From NCBI GenBank assembly GCA_937871645.1, contig CALMPZ010000457.1:1-5866 (forward strand): a stretch of 5,866 bases of DNA. Direction: 5' to 3'. Positions 1 to 5,866 of this stretch are shown in pieces. Source of the stretch: an uncultured Polymorphobacter sp. Its GTDB lineage: Bacteria; Pseudomonadota; Alphaproteobacteria; Sphingomonadales; Sphingomonadaceae. The notes under the pieces were generated by a model. The model ran no database searches and was not told the origin of the DNA. It saw only the letters and a list, made by a program, of their open reading frames with translations. The number at the start of each line of letters is the position of its first letter. Position 1 is the first letter of the stretch. The translations under genes were made by a program, and so were the position numbers.

Positions 1-1014
1 CTCATAATGATTGCCGGTCTTGCGGACGAACGGCAGCGGCGCGAACGGCGCCAGCGCTGCCGAAAACACCACCGGCCCCGAACCCGGCCCGCCGCCGCCG
101 TGCGGGGTCGAGAAGGTCTTGTGCAGGTTGATGTGCATCGCATCGATGCCGAGGTCGCCGGGGCGGACGCGGCCGACGATGGCGTTGAAGTTGGCGCCGT
201 CGCAATAGACATAGCCGCCCGCCGCGTGAACCGCCGCGCAGATCTCGATCATGTCGGGTTCGAACAGGCCGCAGGTGTTGGGGTTGGTGATCATCACCGC
301 CGCGACATCGCTGCCGTTCGCCAGCCGCGTCTTGAGCGCCGCGAGATCGACACGGCCGCGCGCATCGGCGGGAATATCCTCGACGGTGTAGCCGCAGAAT
401 GCCGCGGTCGCCGGGTTGGTGCCGTGCGCGCTTTCGGGCACCAGCACGACGCGGCGCGCGTCATTGCCCGCGGCCTCATGCGCGGCACGGATCGCCAGCA
501 TCCCGCACAGTTCGCCGTGGGCACCGGCCTTCGGCGACATTGCGACTTCGGGCATGCCGGTCAGCGTCTTGAGCCAGTGTGCGAGCTGGTCGATCAGCGC
601 CAGCGCACCCTGCACGGTGTCGATCGGCTGCAGCGGGTGAATGTCGGCAAAGCCAGGCAACCGCGCCATCTTCTCGTTGAGGCGCGGGTTGTGCTTCATC
701 GTGCACGACCCCAGCGGGAAGATACCCATGTCGATGGCATAGTTCTGTCGGCTGAGCCGCGTGTAATGGCGCACCGCATCAGGTTCGCTAAGGCCCGGCA
801 GCCCGATTTCGGCGGTGCGTTCGAGCCCGCCGAGCCGCGTCGCGACGGCCGGCACATCGGGCAAGTCGACGCCGCAACGATCAACCGCGCCCTTCTCGAA
901 CAGCAACGGCTCCTCGAGCATGAGCGCGCGGTTGCCGGTGAAGGTCGTGACCTCGGCGATTGCGGCTTCGGGGAGGCCGCTAACGACGCGGTGGTTGGAA
1001 GCCGAAACAGTCAT
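1..1014 (-). CDS. gcvPB: Glycine dehydrogenase (decarboxylating) subunit 2, P-protein beta-type subunit; partial, C-terminus outside window
   Basis: This is the PLP-carrying half of the split P-protein, which decarboxylates glycine and passes the aminomethyl group to lipoyl-GcvH. The reading frame is open from the ATG at 1014 to the window edge: 338 codons with no stop, ending ...KTGNHYE. Family members are about 500 residues, so roughly the last third is missing. Seen in the translation: [14 protein letters not shown] (24-37), the conserved [16 protein letters not shown] (96-111), SPKAGAHGE (160-168), [10 protein letters not shown] (193-202), and [17 protein letters not shown] (295-311), where Lys299 is the expected Schiff-base lysine for PLP. 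The start is fixed by the 4-nt ATGA overlap with the gcvPA stop and by a GAGGTG ribosome binding site 5 nt upstream, inside gcvPA. The overlap suggests translational coupling, fitting a 1:1 PA/PB heterocomplex. No frameshift or lost motif is visible. Confidence 0.97.
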   Translation of the reverse strand, partial: MTVSASNHRVVSGLPEAAIAEVTTFTGNRALMLEEPLLFEKGAVDRCGVDLPDVPAVATRLGGLERTAEIGLPGLSEPDAVRHYTRLSRQNYAIDMGIFPLGSCTMKHNPRLNEKMARLPGFADIHPLQPIDTVQGALALIDQLAHWLKTLTGMPEVAMSPKAGAHGELCGMLAIRAAHEAAGNDARRVVLVPESAHGTNPATAAFCGYTVEDIPADARGRVDLAALKTRLANGSDVAAVMITNPNTCGLFEPDMIEICAAVHAAGGYVYCDGANFNAIVGRVRPGDLGIDAMHINLHKTFSTPHGGGGPGSGPVVFSAALAPFAPLPFVRKTGNHYE

Positions 1015-2369
1015 GCCAGCACCTCGTCAAGCGCGTCTTCGAACGCATCAAAATCCGCATCGGTCGCGGTTTCGGTCACCGCCACGACCAGCCCGTTGGC
1101 GAGCGCCGCATTGTCCGGATAGAGCCGCCCGAGCGACACGCCGGCGAGCACGCCCTTCTCCGCCAGCTTGCGCACCACCGGCCGCGCTTCCTGCGGCAGC
1201 CGGATGGTAAACTCATTGAAGAAGTTACGCGTCACCACCTCGACACCGGGGATGCGCCCCAGCCGGTCGGCAAGCTGCACCGCGCGCGCATGATTGAGCG
1301 CCGCCAGCTTGCGCAGCCCGCTTTCGCCGAGCAGCGTCATTTGGATGCTGAACGCCAGCGCGCACAGCCCCGAATTGGTGCAGATGTTCGACGTCGCCTT
1401 CTCGCGGCGGATATGCTGTTCGCGCGTGCTCAGCGTCAGCACGAAGCCGCGCTTGCCGTCGGCATCGACGGTCTCGCCGCACAGCCGGCCGGGCATTTGC
1501 CGCACATATTTGTCGCGCGTCGCGAACAGGCCGAGGTACGGCCCGCCGAAATTGAGGCCGTTGCCGATCGACTGGCCCTCGCCCACCACAATATCGGCGC
1601 CCATTTCGCCGGGCGCCTTGATGAGCCCGAGCGACACGACTTCGGTAACCACGACGATCAGCAGCGCGCCTGCGGCATGGCAGGCATCCGCCAGCGGCGT
1701 CAGGTCGGCGACATGGCCGAAGATGTTGGGGTTCTGCACGACGACGCAGCTGGTATCGGCATCGACCGCAGCCGCCAGTGCGGCCAGATCATCGTCGGGG
1801 GTGAAGTCGGGGGCACGCGTGACGATCTCGTCATCGGTGAAGCGCGTCAGTGTATTAAGCACCGCGGTGTAATGCGGGTGGACGCCGCTCGACACGCGCG
1901 CGACCGTGCGGCGGGTGACGCGGCGCGCCATGAACACCGCTTCGGTCATCGAAGTGCTGCCGTCATACATCGAGGCGTTGGCGACATCCATCGCCAGCAG
2001 CCGGGCGACCTGGCTCTGGAATTCGAACAACACCTGCAGCGTGCCCTGGGCGATTTCGGGTTGGTACGGCGTGTAGCTGGTCAGGAACTCGCCGCGTTGG
2101 ATCAGGTGATCGACGCTGGCGGGCACGTGGTGCTTATAGGCGCCGGCGCCGACGAAGAACGGCCCGTCCGACGCGGTCATGTTGCGCTTCGCCAGCGCGC
2201 CGAGCTTCCGCTCGACCTCAAGCTCGGTCATGTGCGGGGTCAGCCCGGCAATCGGCGCCGACAGCTGTGCGGCAGCGGGCACATCGACGAATAGTGCATC
2301 GATGTTCGGCGCACCGATCACGCCAAGCATGGCGCTCCGGTCGGCCGGGGTCAGGGGGAGGTAACGCAT
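1011..2369 (-). CDS. gcvPA: Glycine dehydrogenase (decarboxylating) subunit 1, P-protein alpha-type subunit
   Basis: This is the N-terminal-type subunit of the split P-protein and works with GcvPB in glycine decarboxylation. It is 452 residues, the normal length for this subunit. Family signatures are in order: MRYLPLT start, [17 protein letters not shown] (74-90), [14 protein letters not shown] (97-110), [11 protein letters not shown] (129-139), VQNPNIFG (211-218), [19 protein letters not shown] (262-280), GRLCGETVD (294-302) and [19 protein letters not shown] (314-332). The subunit has a fold type I architecture like GcvPB but lacks the PLP lysine, as expected for PA. The ATG at 2369 is preceded by AAGGGA with 5-nt spacing, a good ribosome binding site. 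It lies 181 bp downstream of the methyltransferase gene, and that gap holds a palindromic element, so its translation is probably independent of the upstream genes. Its TGA overlaps the gcvPB ATG by 4 nt. Confidence 0.98.
   Translation of the reverse strand: MRYLPLTPADRSAMLGVIGAPNIDALFVDVPAAAQLSAPIAGLTPHMTELEVERKLGALAKRNMTASDGPFFVGAGAYKHHVPASVDHLIQRGEFLTSYTPYQPEIAQGTLQVLFEFQSQVARLLAMDVANASMYDGSTSMTEAVFMARRVTRRTVARVSSGVHPHYTAVLNTLTRFTDDEIVTRAPDFTPDDDLAALAAAVDADTSCVVVQNPNIFGHVADLTPLADACHAAGALLIVVVTEVVSLGLIKAPGEMGADIVVGEGQSIGNGLNFGGPYLGLFATRDKYVRQMPGRLCGETVDADGKRGFVLTLSTREQHIRREKATSNICTNSGLCALAFSIQMTLLGESGLRKLAALNHARAVQLADRLGRIPGVEVVTRNFFNEFTIRLPQEARPVVRKLAEKGVLAGVSLGRLYPDNAALANGLVVAVTETATDADFDAFEDALDEVLA
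1020..1025 (-). promoter_or_regulatory. Ribosome binding site of gcvPB
   Basis: GAGGTG sits inside the last codons of gcvPA, 5 nt before the gcvPB ATG. Together with the ATGA overlap it fixes the gcvPB start and argues for coupled translation of the two P-protein halves. Confidence 0.75.
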
Positions 2370-2374
2370 TCAAT

Positions 2375-2380
2375 TCCCTT
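2375..2380 (-). promoter_or_regulatory. Ribosome binding site of gcvPA
   Basis: AAGGGA lies 5 nt upstream of the gcvPA ATG, between the start codon and the palindromic element. It gives gcvPA its own initiation signal although the gap to the previous gene is too long for coupling. Confidence 0.7.
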
Positions 2381-2388
2381 TCTATCTG

Positions 2389-2536
2389 CCCCTCTCCCCT
2401 TGCGGGAGAGGGCGACTCGCCAAAGGCGAGCGGGGTGAGGGGTTGACCGGAAAAAGATCGAACGGCTGCGTGCCGCCCCCTCACCCCGGGCCGCGCCGCT
2501 GGCGCGTCTCTCGCCCTCTCCCGCAAGGGGAGAGGG
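2389..2536. repeat. Composite palindromic intergenic element between the methyltransferase gene and gcvPA
   Basis: The outer arms 2390-2415 and 2511-2536 form a perfect 26-bp inverted repeat. Each arm is itself a hairpin: CCCTCTCCC, a 5-nt loop, then GGGAGAGGG (2390-2412 and 2514-2536). Inside, CGGGGTGAGGGG (2431-2442) and CCCCTCACCCCG (2477-2488) are a second perfect 12-bp pair. Two side hairpins sit at the junction: CTCGCC-AAA-GGCGAG (2416-2430) and CGCGCC-GCT-GGCGCG (2492-2506). The unpaired tip is about 2443-2476. The predicted shape is a four-way cross in DNA or RNA. Pyrimidine-rich CCCTCTCCC/GGGAGAGGG palindromes of this type are, from general knowledge, common dispersed intergenic repeats in GC-rich proteobacteria. 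I see no ORF in it and no clear target-site duplication. It is transcribed with the operon, so it may affect stability or read-through of the gcvPA-gcvPB part. There is no U-tract, so it is not a classical terminator. Confidence 0.85.
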
Positions 2537-2550
2537 AAATTGCTGGCGCG

Positions 2551-3291
2551 TCATTGCCGCACCGCCGCGAACCGCAGGCGGACATAGTCGGCAGTCCAGT
2601 TGCCGTCGTCGTCGGCGAGTACCGGGCGCAGCAGCGCGCGGACATCCTCGATGACCTGCGCGCGCTTGTCAGCGGGCACGCCGGCAGCGTCGATGGTGGC
2701 GCCGCGAAACGTCTGCAGCCAGGCGCTGATGCCGGTGGTCAGCGGCGTCGGGCGTGCGATGAGGCTGCAGCTTTGCACCGCAAAGCTGCCGGCGGTCAGC
2801 GCTGCCGCAAAGGCTTCGGCCGTGGGATAATAATTGTCGGCAGGCGCCCGGTAGCCACGTGCGGCGAGTACGGCACGCACCGCGACGCGCACCGCAGCCA
2901 GATTGCCGAAGCCGCCGAATTCGCCGACGAAGCGCCCGCCGGGTTTGAGCGCGCGGTGGACGCCGGCGATGACCGGCGCCGGATTGCCCATCCAGTGCAG
3001 CGCGGCGTTGCTGAACACCGCATCGAACTCACCATCGAACGCCAGCTGGCGGCCATCGGCGAGCCGCGCATCAAGGCCCTTCTCGCGCGCTGCGGCGATC
3101 ATTGCGGCATCCGAATCGATGCCGACAACCGTTGCGCCGGCCTCGACAAGCCGCTGCGTCAGCACCCCGTCGCCGCAACCCAGATCAAGGATCGCCTCGC
3201 CGCGCTGGGGCGCCAGCAGGTCGAGCGCAGCCGCCCCCAGCGCCGGCACGAAGCCGCCGTGGTTTGCATAGGCGGTTGCGTCCCAAGCCAT
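2551..3291 (-). CDS. Class I SAM-dependent methyltransferase, Tam-like (trans-aconitate methyltransferase-like), substrate unknown
   Basis: The protein is 246 residues with a Rossmann-type methyltransferase domain. Motif I is ILDLGCGDG (34-42). The acidic residue after strand 2 that should bind the SAM ribose is Asp59 in VVGID. Motif II is ADG (78-80), the strand-4 region is FDAVFSNAALHW (89-100), and GGRFVGEFGG (118-127) follows. The SNAALHW stretch and overall length resemble Tam and the Methyltransf_11/25 groups, but the substrate-binding C-terminal part (about 130-246) does not identify a substrate. No membrane segment or signal peptide is seen. The ATG follows the gcvH stop after only 3 nt (CCC) and lacks a strong Shine-Dalgarno sequence, so it is probably translated by coupling to gcvH. 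This places it firmly under the glycine riboswitch. A methyltransferase is not a component of the glycine cleavage complex. Its role here could be a linked one-carbon or housekeeping reaction, or chance insertion. Confidence 0.9.
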   Translation of the reverse strand: MAWDATAYANHGGFVPALGAAALDLLAPQRGEAILDLGCGDGVLTQRLVEAGATVVGIDSDAAMIAAAREKGLDARLADGRQLAFDGEFDAVFSNAALHWMGNPAPVIAGVHRALKPGGRFVGEFGGFGNLAAVRVAVRAVLAARGYRAPADNYYPTAEAFAAALTAGSFAVQSCSLIARPTPLTTGISAWLQTFRGATIDAAGVPADKRAQVIEDVRALLRPVLADDDGNWTADYVRLRFAAVRQ

Positions 3292-3294
3292 GGG

Positions 3295-3666
3295 CTAGAG
3301 CGTCTCGATGAACGCGTCATAGGCGGTGCGGTCCATCAGGCCCGACAGTTCACCGGCGTCGGCGAGCGTCAGCTTGAAGAACCAGCCATCGGTTTCGGCC
3401 GCCGTGTTGACCAGCGCCGGATCGGCTTCCAGCGCGGCATTGCCTTCGGTGACGGTACCCGACACCGGCGCATAGACGTCCGACGCGGCCTTGACCGACT
3501 CGACCACTGCAGCATCGCCGCCCTTCGTCAGCTTGGCGCCGGGTGCCGGCAGTTCGACGAACACGACGTCGCCGAGCTGGCCCTGCGCATAGTCGGTGAT
3601 GCCGACGGTGGCGGTGGCGCCATCGACCGACAGCCACTCATGGTCCTGGGTATAATAGGTCGTCAT
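3295..3666 (-). CDS. gcvH: Glycine cleavage system H protein (lipoyl carrier)
   Basis: This small soluble protein swings its lipoyl arm between P-, T- and L-proteins. At 123 residues it is the normal size for the family. The N-terminus has YTQDHEWL (5-12), as usual for H-proteins, then [20 protein letters not shown] (21-40). The lipoylation motif is [15 protein letters not shown] (56-70), with Lys59 the lysine to be lipoylated. The tail contains [13 protein letters not shown], another family hallmark. It starts 11 nt after the gcvT stop, behind a near-perfect Shine-Dalgarno sequence. Its TAG is 3 nt before the methyltransferase ATG. The H-protein is needed in larger amounts than the enzymes, and its strong ribosome binding site fits that. 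Confidence 0.98.
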   Translation of the reverse strand: MTTYYTQDHEWLSVDGATATVGITDYAQGQLGDVVFVELPAPGAKLTKGGDAAVVESVKAASDVYAPVSGTVTEGNAALEADPALVNTAAETDGWFFKLTLADAGELSGLMDRTAYDAFIETL

Positions 3667-3672
3667 GCTGGC

Positions 3673-3677
3673 CCTCC
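3673..3677 (-). promoter_or_regulatory. Strong ribosome binding site of gcvH
   Basis: GGAGG is located 6 nt before the gcvH ATG and directly abuts the gcvT stop (reading TAAGGAGG). It is the best Shine-Dalgarno match I see in the window and suggests high, partly coupled translation of the carrier protein. Confidence 0.85.
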
Positions 3678-4793
3678 TTAGGCGCTGATTTCAGAATTGG
3701 CGGCGCGGACATAGTTCTTGGGTTTGAACGGCATCGGCACAACAGTGGCGGCAAGGCGCTTGCCGCGCACCTCGATTTCAAGCGGCGTGCCATCGGCGGC
3801 GCGCGCCGCATCGACATAGGCCATGGCAATCGGCACGTTGAGGCTCGGCGCAAAGCCGCCCGAGGTAACGGTGCCGACCTTGGTGCTGCCCACAAAGACT
3901 TCGGCGCCTTCGCGTGCCGGCAGCTTGCCCTCGACCGCGAGGCCGACGCGCTTGACCGGCGGACCGTTCAGCAACTGCGCCATGATGATGTCGGCGCCGG
4001 GGAAACCCAGCTCGGTCTTGCGGCGCTTCGAAATCGCGAACGCCAGCCCTGCGGTCACCGGCGTCGTGCCGGGGTCGAGGTCATGGCCATAGAGCGGCAG
4101 TCCGGCCTCAAGTCGCAGCGAATCGCGGGCGCCGAGCCCGATCGGCCGGACTTCAGGTTGTGCGAGCAGCGCCCGTGCCAGCGCTTCGGCGGCGGCGTTG
4201 GGGACTGAAATCTCGAAACCGTCCTCGCCGGTATAGCCCGAACGGCTGACCCACAGCTTATGGCCCTGCCAGTCGAAGCCGGCGGCGCGCATGAAGCGCA
4301 GCGCGCTGACGCCGGGCACCAGCCGTTCGAGCGCATCGACCGCCTTGGGGCCTTGCAGCGCCAGCAGTGCCCAGTCGGTACGCTCGTCGACGCTCAACCC
4401 AGCAGCACGCATGTGTGCGATGTCGGCGGCCTTCACCGCGCCGTTGACGACGAGGTAGAGGTCACCGGCACGCCGCGTCACCATCAGATCATCGAGAATG
4501 CCGCCCTTGGCGTCGAGCAGCAGCGAATAGCGCAGCACGCCCTCGCCCAGTCCCTTGATGTCGCCCGGCAGCAGTGTTTCGAGCGCGGCGTCGGCCGTCA
4601 GCGGCAACAACACCTGCCCCATGTGACTGACGTCGAACAGCCCGGCGCTTTCGCGTGTCCACAGATGCTCGGCGATGATGCCTTCATACTGGATCGGCAT
4701 CGCATAGCCGGCAAACGGCACCATGCGGCCACCGAGCTCACGATGCAGCGCATCGAGCACAAGCGGTTGAGGCGAAGAATCGGAATCGGACAT
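3678..4793 (-). CDS. gcvT: Glycine cleavage system T protein (aminomethyltransferase)
   Basis: GcvT transfers the methylene group from aminomethyl-lipoyl-GcvH to tetrahydrofolate and releases ammonia. From the ATG at 4793 it is 371 residues, normal for the family. Motifs in order: [21 protein letters not shown] (16-36), FDVSHMGQ (53-60), [11 protein letters not shown] (97-107, with the conserved catalytic Asp101/102 pair), LVVNGA (114-119), [14 protein letters not shown] (183-196, folate-binding region with Glu190), [19 protein letters not shown] (222-240), [10 protein letters not shown] (245-254) and [12 protein letters not shown] (307-318). The frame stays open upstream to a GTG at 4832, but the extra residues (DFPPAESCHGVP) are unlike the family and lie in the riboswitch leader. 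An in-frame GTG at 4799 is a second alternative. The ATG has GGTG 5 nt upstream. It is the first gene of the gcv operon, directly behind the glycine riboswitch. Confidence 0.97.
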   Translation of the reverse strand: MSDSDSSPQPLVLDALHRELGGRMVPFAGYAMPIQYEGIIAEHLWTRESAGLFDVSHMGQVLLPLTADAALETLLPGDIKGLGEGVLRYSLLLDAKGGILDDLMVTRRAGDLYLVVNGAVKAADIAHMRAAGLSVDERTDWALLALQGPKAVDALERLVPGVSALRFMRAAGFDWQGHKLWVSRSGYTGEDGFEISVPNAAAEALARALLAQPEVRPIGLGARDSLRLEAGLPLYGHDLDPGTTPVTAGLAFAISKRRKTELGFPGADIIMAQLLNGPPVKRVGLAVEGKLPAREGAEVFVGSTKVGTVTSGGFAPSLNVPIAMAYVDAARAADGTPLEIEVRGKRLAATVVPMPFKPKNYVRAANSEISA

Positions 4794-4846
4794 CGGCACA
4801 CCATGACAGCTCTCAGCCGGCGGGAAATCCACCGGCCGTGCCCCCG
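4794..4846 (-). promoter_or_regulatory. Putative expression platform of the glycine riboswitch and gcvT translation start region
   Basis: This 53-nt leader links aptamer 2 to gcvT. It contains a hairpin, GCCGGTGG (4829-4836), loop ATTTC, CCGCCGGC (4816-4823), with one G-U pair and no U-tract, so a rho-independent terminator is unlikely. Immediately after it, CUGAGAG (4810-4816) is a perfect 7-nt complement of the conserved CUCUCAG core of aptamer 2 (4861-4867) and of aptamer 1 (4981-4987). GGTG (4799-4802) is the nearest Shine-Dalgarno-like sequence to the ATG. The layout fits translational rather than transcriptional control. This is inference from base-pairing only. Confidence 0.5.
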
Positions 4847-5053
4847 TCTGTCACTTGGACCTGAGAGTTTTGACGCTGGCTCAAAGCCTTTCGGACTTTG
4901 GCTGACGCTTACCCCATCGGTGGAGGCCTTGCGGCCCCGCTTTCCAGAATGTCGCTATCGTGCCCGCGCGGTCCATTTGCCTGAGAGATTCCGGGGGCGG
5001 TTGCTCCTTCGGCGGTGGAGCAGCGTTTTCGCCCTCCACACTCTCCCGCGCGG
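4847..5053 (-). ncRNA. Tandem glycine riboswitch (two aptamers)
   Basis: Read on the minus strand, two glycine aptamers follow one another in the gcvT leader. Aptamer 1 spans about 5053-4963. A CCGCGCGG segment at each end closes P1. GGGAGAG pairs with CUCUC (P2), GTGGAG/CTCCAC (5034-5039 and 5015-5020) forms a P3-type stem, and the hallmark GCCGAAGGAGCAA is at 5001-5013, followed by CTCTCAGGCAAATGGACC. Aptamer 2 spans about 4948-4847. TCTG and CAGA close it, GGGGCCGCAAGGCCTCC and CACCGATGGGGTAAGC lie inside, and ACTCTCAGGTCCAAGTGACAGA is at its 3' end. The linker is short (about 14 nt), as in cooperative tandem glycine riboswitches. These elements commonly precede gcvT operons and act as on-switches when glycine binds, which suits a catabolic operon. 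Exact ends are approximate by a few bases. Confidence 0.96.
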
Positions 5054-5082
5054 CCACCGGACTTGCGCCCGACGACCCTTGC

Positions 5083-5111
5083 GCTTTGCGTCAACCCGGC
5101 GTGCGAGTCAA
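5083..5111 (-). promoter_or_regulatory. Possible promoter of the gcv operon
   Basis: The 68-bp gap between the lipoprotein stop and aptamer 1 must hold the operon promoter if the riboswitch is transcribed on its own. A TTGACT (5106-5111) looks like a good -35 hexamer. The segment 17 bp downstream, CAAAGC (5083-5088), is a poor -10. A second -35-like TTGACG is at 5089-5094, with no good -10 after it. Read-through from the lipoprotein gene cannot be excluded, since no strong terminator is visible. Confidence 0.3.
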
Positions 5112-5116
5112 TCGCA
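5102..5116. repeat. Small inverted repeat over the putative gcv -35
   Basis: TGCGA and TCGCA, separated by 5 nt, form a perfect 5-bp inverted repeat just after the lipoprotein stop codon and over the putative -35 hexamer. It could be a weak operator or a short 3'-end hairpin of the upstream mRNA. At this length chance is a real possibility. Confidence 0.25.
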
Positions 5117-5121
5117 GGCGG

Positions 5122-5760
5122 CTACTTCAACGCGTTATAAGCGAGCGACTGGTCATCGAGCTGGAAGCCGACGAGCACTTCGAAGCTGGTGGCGCGAATC
5201 GCCGCCTTGACCGTCGGGTCGGCGAGCGGGTCGATCGCGGCATCGGCGTCGCCGGCCTTGCGCTTGCGGCTGATCTGCGCCTGGATATCGGGCGGCAGCG
5301 TCGCGGCCGAGCGCAGCACCTGCGCCTGGCCACCACCGGCGGTCTGCGCGCGAATCTGGCCGGCGGCGAAATTGACCGCAACGTTGCTGACCTGCTTCGA
5401 CACGATGACGTTGCCGCCCTGCACCATCGCGATGAAATAGGGGAAGATGACCGTGCGCGCCGGTCCGGCATCGCGGCGCTGCGCGACGACATCGAAATTG
5501 ACCACAGTGCCGAGCTGTTCGGGCGACTCGGTGCAGGTGCCGCGCAGGTTGATGATCGTCGCCGTGACATCGATGGCGCTCGCATCGCGACTGTTCGCCG
5601 GCGCAAACAGCGTCGTGTCGCCGGTATGCTGCGGGATCGCGACGGCCGGGCACAGCGAGCGCGTCACCATCAGCGGGCTTTTCTGGCAGCCGGCGAGGAT
5701 CAGCAGCGGCGCCAGCAGCGCCAGCGAGACCGAAACACGCGCAGGTCGGGACTTGAACAA
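5122..5760 (-). CDS. Predicted lipoprotein of unknown function
   Basis: I do not recognise a characterised family. From the TTG at 5760 the product is 212 residues. The N-terminus is a clear lipoprotein signal peptide: basic residues (K3, R5, R8), a hydrophobic stretch (about 9-23), and the lipobox LAGC with Cys25 as the lipidated residue. It should end up in the periplasm, probably at the outer membrane, because Gln rather than Asp follows the Cys. The mature part has two further cysteines (37 and 76) that could form a disulfide, alternating hydrophobic strands (about 63-72, 85-94, 103-131) suggesting a beta-rich domain, then a charged region SRKRKAGDADA (164-174) and a C-terminal segment TSFEVLVGFQLDDQSLAYNALK. 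The TTG start has GGAAG 5 nt upstream and gives a signal peptide of ordinary length. The frame continues to a TTG at 5835, but that would overlap the likely promoter and add 25 odd residues. It is co-oriented with gcv, with no evident functional link. Confidence 0.85.
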   Translation of the reverse strand: MFKSRPARVSVSLALLAPLLILAGCQKSPLMVTRSLCPAVAIPQHTGDTTLFAPANSRDASAIDVTATIINLRGTCTESPEQLGTVVNFDVVAQRRDAGPARTVIFPYFIAMVQGGNVIVSKQVSNVAVNFAAGQIRAQTAGGGQAQVLRSAATLPPDIQAQISRKRKAGDADAAIDPLADPTVKAAIRATSFEVLVGFQLDDQSLAYNALK

Positions 5761-5802
5761 CGAAACTTCCCTTCGGGGATTCTCAACTGGATTTGCGGCC
5801 CT

Positions 5803-5831
5803 AGCATAGGAAGCGGGTTCCGCCTGCACAA
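5803..5831 (-). promoter_or_regulatory. Putative promoter of the lipoprotein gene
   Basis: TTGTGC (5826-5831) and TATGCT (5803-5808) are separated by exactly 17 bp, a sigma70-type arrangement with a 4/6 match at -10 and a weaker -35. Transcription would begin near 5796, leaving a leader of about 36 nt before the TTG start at 5760. This supports choosing 5760 over the longer frame. Confidence 0.45.
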
Positions 5832-5858
5832 GCAATCGCGTAAAGCGCCTGCATGCAG
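5821..5858. repeat. Direct repeat CGCCTGCA and a 10-bp palindrome upstream of the lipoprotein gene
   Basis: CGCCTGCA occurs at 5821-5828 and again at 5846-5853, 25 bp apart. The second copy runs into the perfect palindrome CTGCATGCAG (5849-5858), and the first copy overlaps the putative -35. Such spacing could suit a regulator binding at two sites, but the repeats are short. No coding gene is visible in 5836-5866. Confidence 0.3.
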
Positions 5859-5866
5859 AATGAACC

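Noticed and set aside
7..1122. Long plus-strand open frame of 371 codons opposite gcvPB
   Set aside because: It is antisense to a clear gcvPB frame with family motifs. The translation is arginine-rich and low in sense, typical of shadow frames in GC-rich DNA.
1290..2294. Long plus-strand open frame of 334 codons opposite gcvPA
   Set aside because: It lies fully antisense to gcvPA and has no recognisable motif; this is composition-driven openness.
2389..2536. Palindromic element as a rho-independent terminator ending the first half of the operon
   Set aside because: No U-tract follows the stems on the minus strand, and gcvPA/gcvPB continue in the same direction as part of the same pathway.
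2389..2536. Palindromic element as a CRISPR array or insertion sequence
   Set aside because: There are only two inverted arms rather than regularly spaced direct repeats, and no transposase or target-site duplication is visible.
2443..3681. Plus-strand open frame of 412 codons opposite the methyltransferase and gcvH
   Set aside because: It starts inside the palindromic element and runs antisense to two well-supported genes. No domain is recognisable.
4598..4804. Minus-strand frame starting at an ATG just upstream of gcvT and overlapping it out of frame
   Set aside because: It would be an overlapping leader ORF, but its translation looks like a shadow (rich in Cys, Arg and Ser) and gcvT has strong family support in the other frame.
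4260..5210. Plus-strand open frame of 316 codons across gcvT and the riboswitch
   Set aside because: It spans the structured riboswitch and the antisense of gcvT. No motif or ribosome binding site supports it.

Overview
The window reads as ordinary chromosome from a GC-rich alphaproteobacterium, most likely a sphingomonad (Sphingomonas, Sphingopyxis, Novosphingobium or a relative). This rests on three points: the P-protein of the glycine cleavage system is split into gcvPA and gcvPB, base composition is high in GC, and the protein sequences have a sphingomonad flavour. The placement comes from reading, not from a search. Every convincing gene lies on the minus strand, so the window is best read from its right end to its left end.

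Right end (5866 to 5122): a promoter-like region with small repeats precedes a gene for a 212-residue lipoprotein of unknown function, probably starting at a TTG codon at 5760. A 68-bp spacer follows, and then a textbook tandem glycine riboswitch (about 5053-4847) with a short leader (4846-4794) ahead of gcvT.

Middle and left (4793 to 1): a tight operon runs gcvT (aminomethyltransferase), gcvH (lipoyl carrier), a class I SAM-dependent methyltransferase, gcvPA, gcvPB. gcvPB leaves the window after 338 codons. gcvH starts 11 nt after gcvT, the methyltransferase starts 3 nt after gcvH, and gcvPA/gcvPB overlap by 4 nt. The single large gap, 181 bp between the methyltransferase and gcvPA, is nearly filled by a 148-bp complex palindromic element.

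Together GcvT, GcvH and GcvPA/GcvPB carry out the glycine-specific steps of glycine cleavage: glycine plus tetrahydrofolate gives CO2, ammonia, 5,10-methylene-tetrahydrofolate and reduced lipoyl-GcvH. The dihydrolipoamide dehydrogenase (L-protein) that reoxidises GcvH is not here. The riboswitch makes the operon glycine-responsive, and by family precedent it should switch expression on when glycine is high.

The core is well-known biology and I see no new defence or mobile system. The points worth a second look are the methyltransferase embedded in the operon, the palindromic element that separates it from gcvPA, a possible anti-P2 switching sequence in the riboswitch leader, and the uncharacterised lipoprotein.
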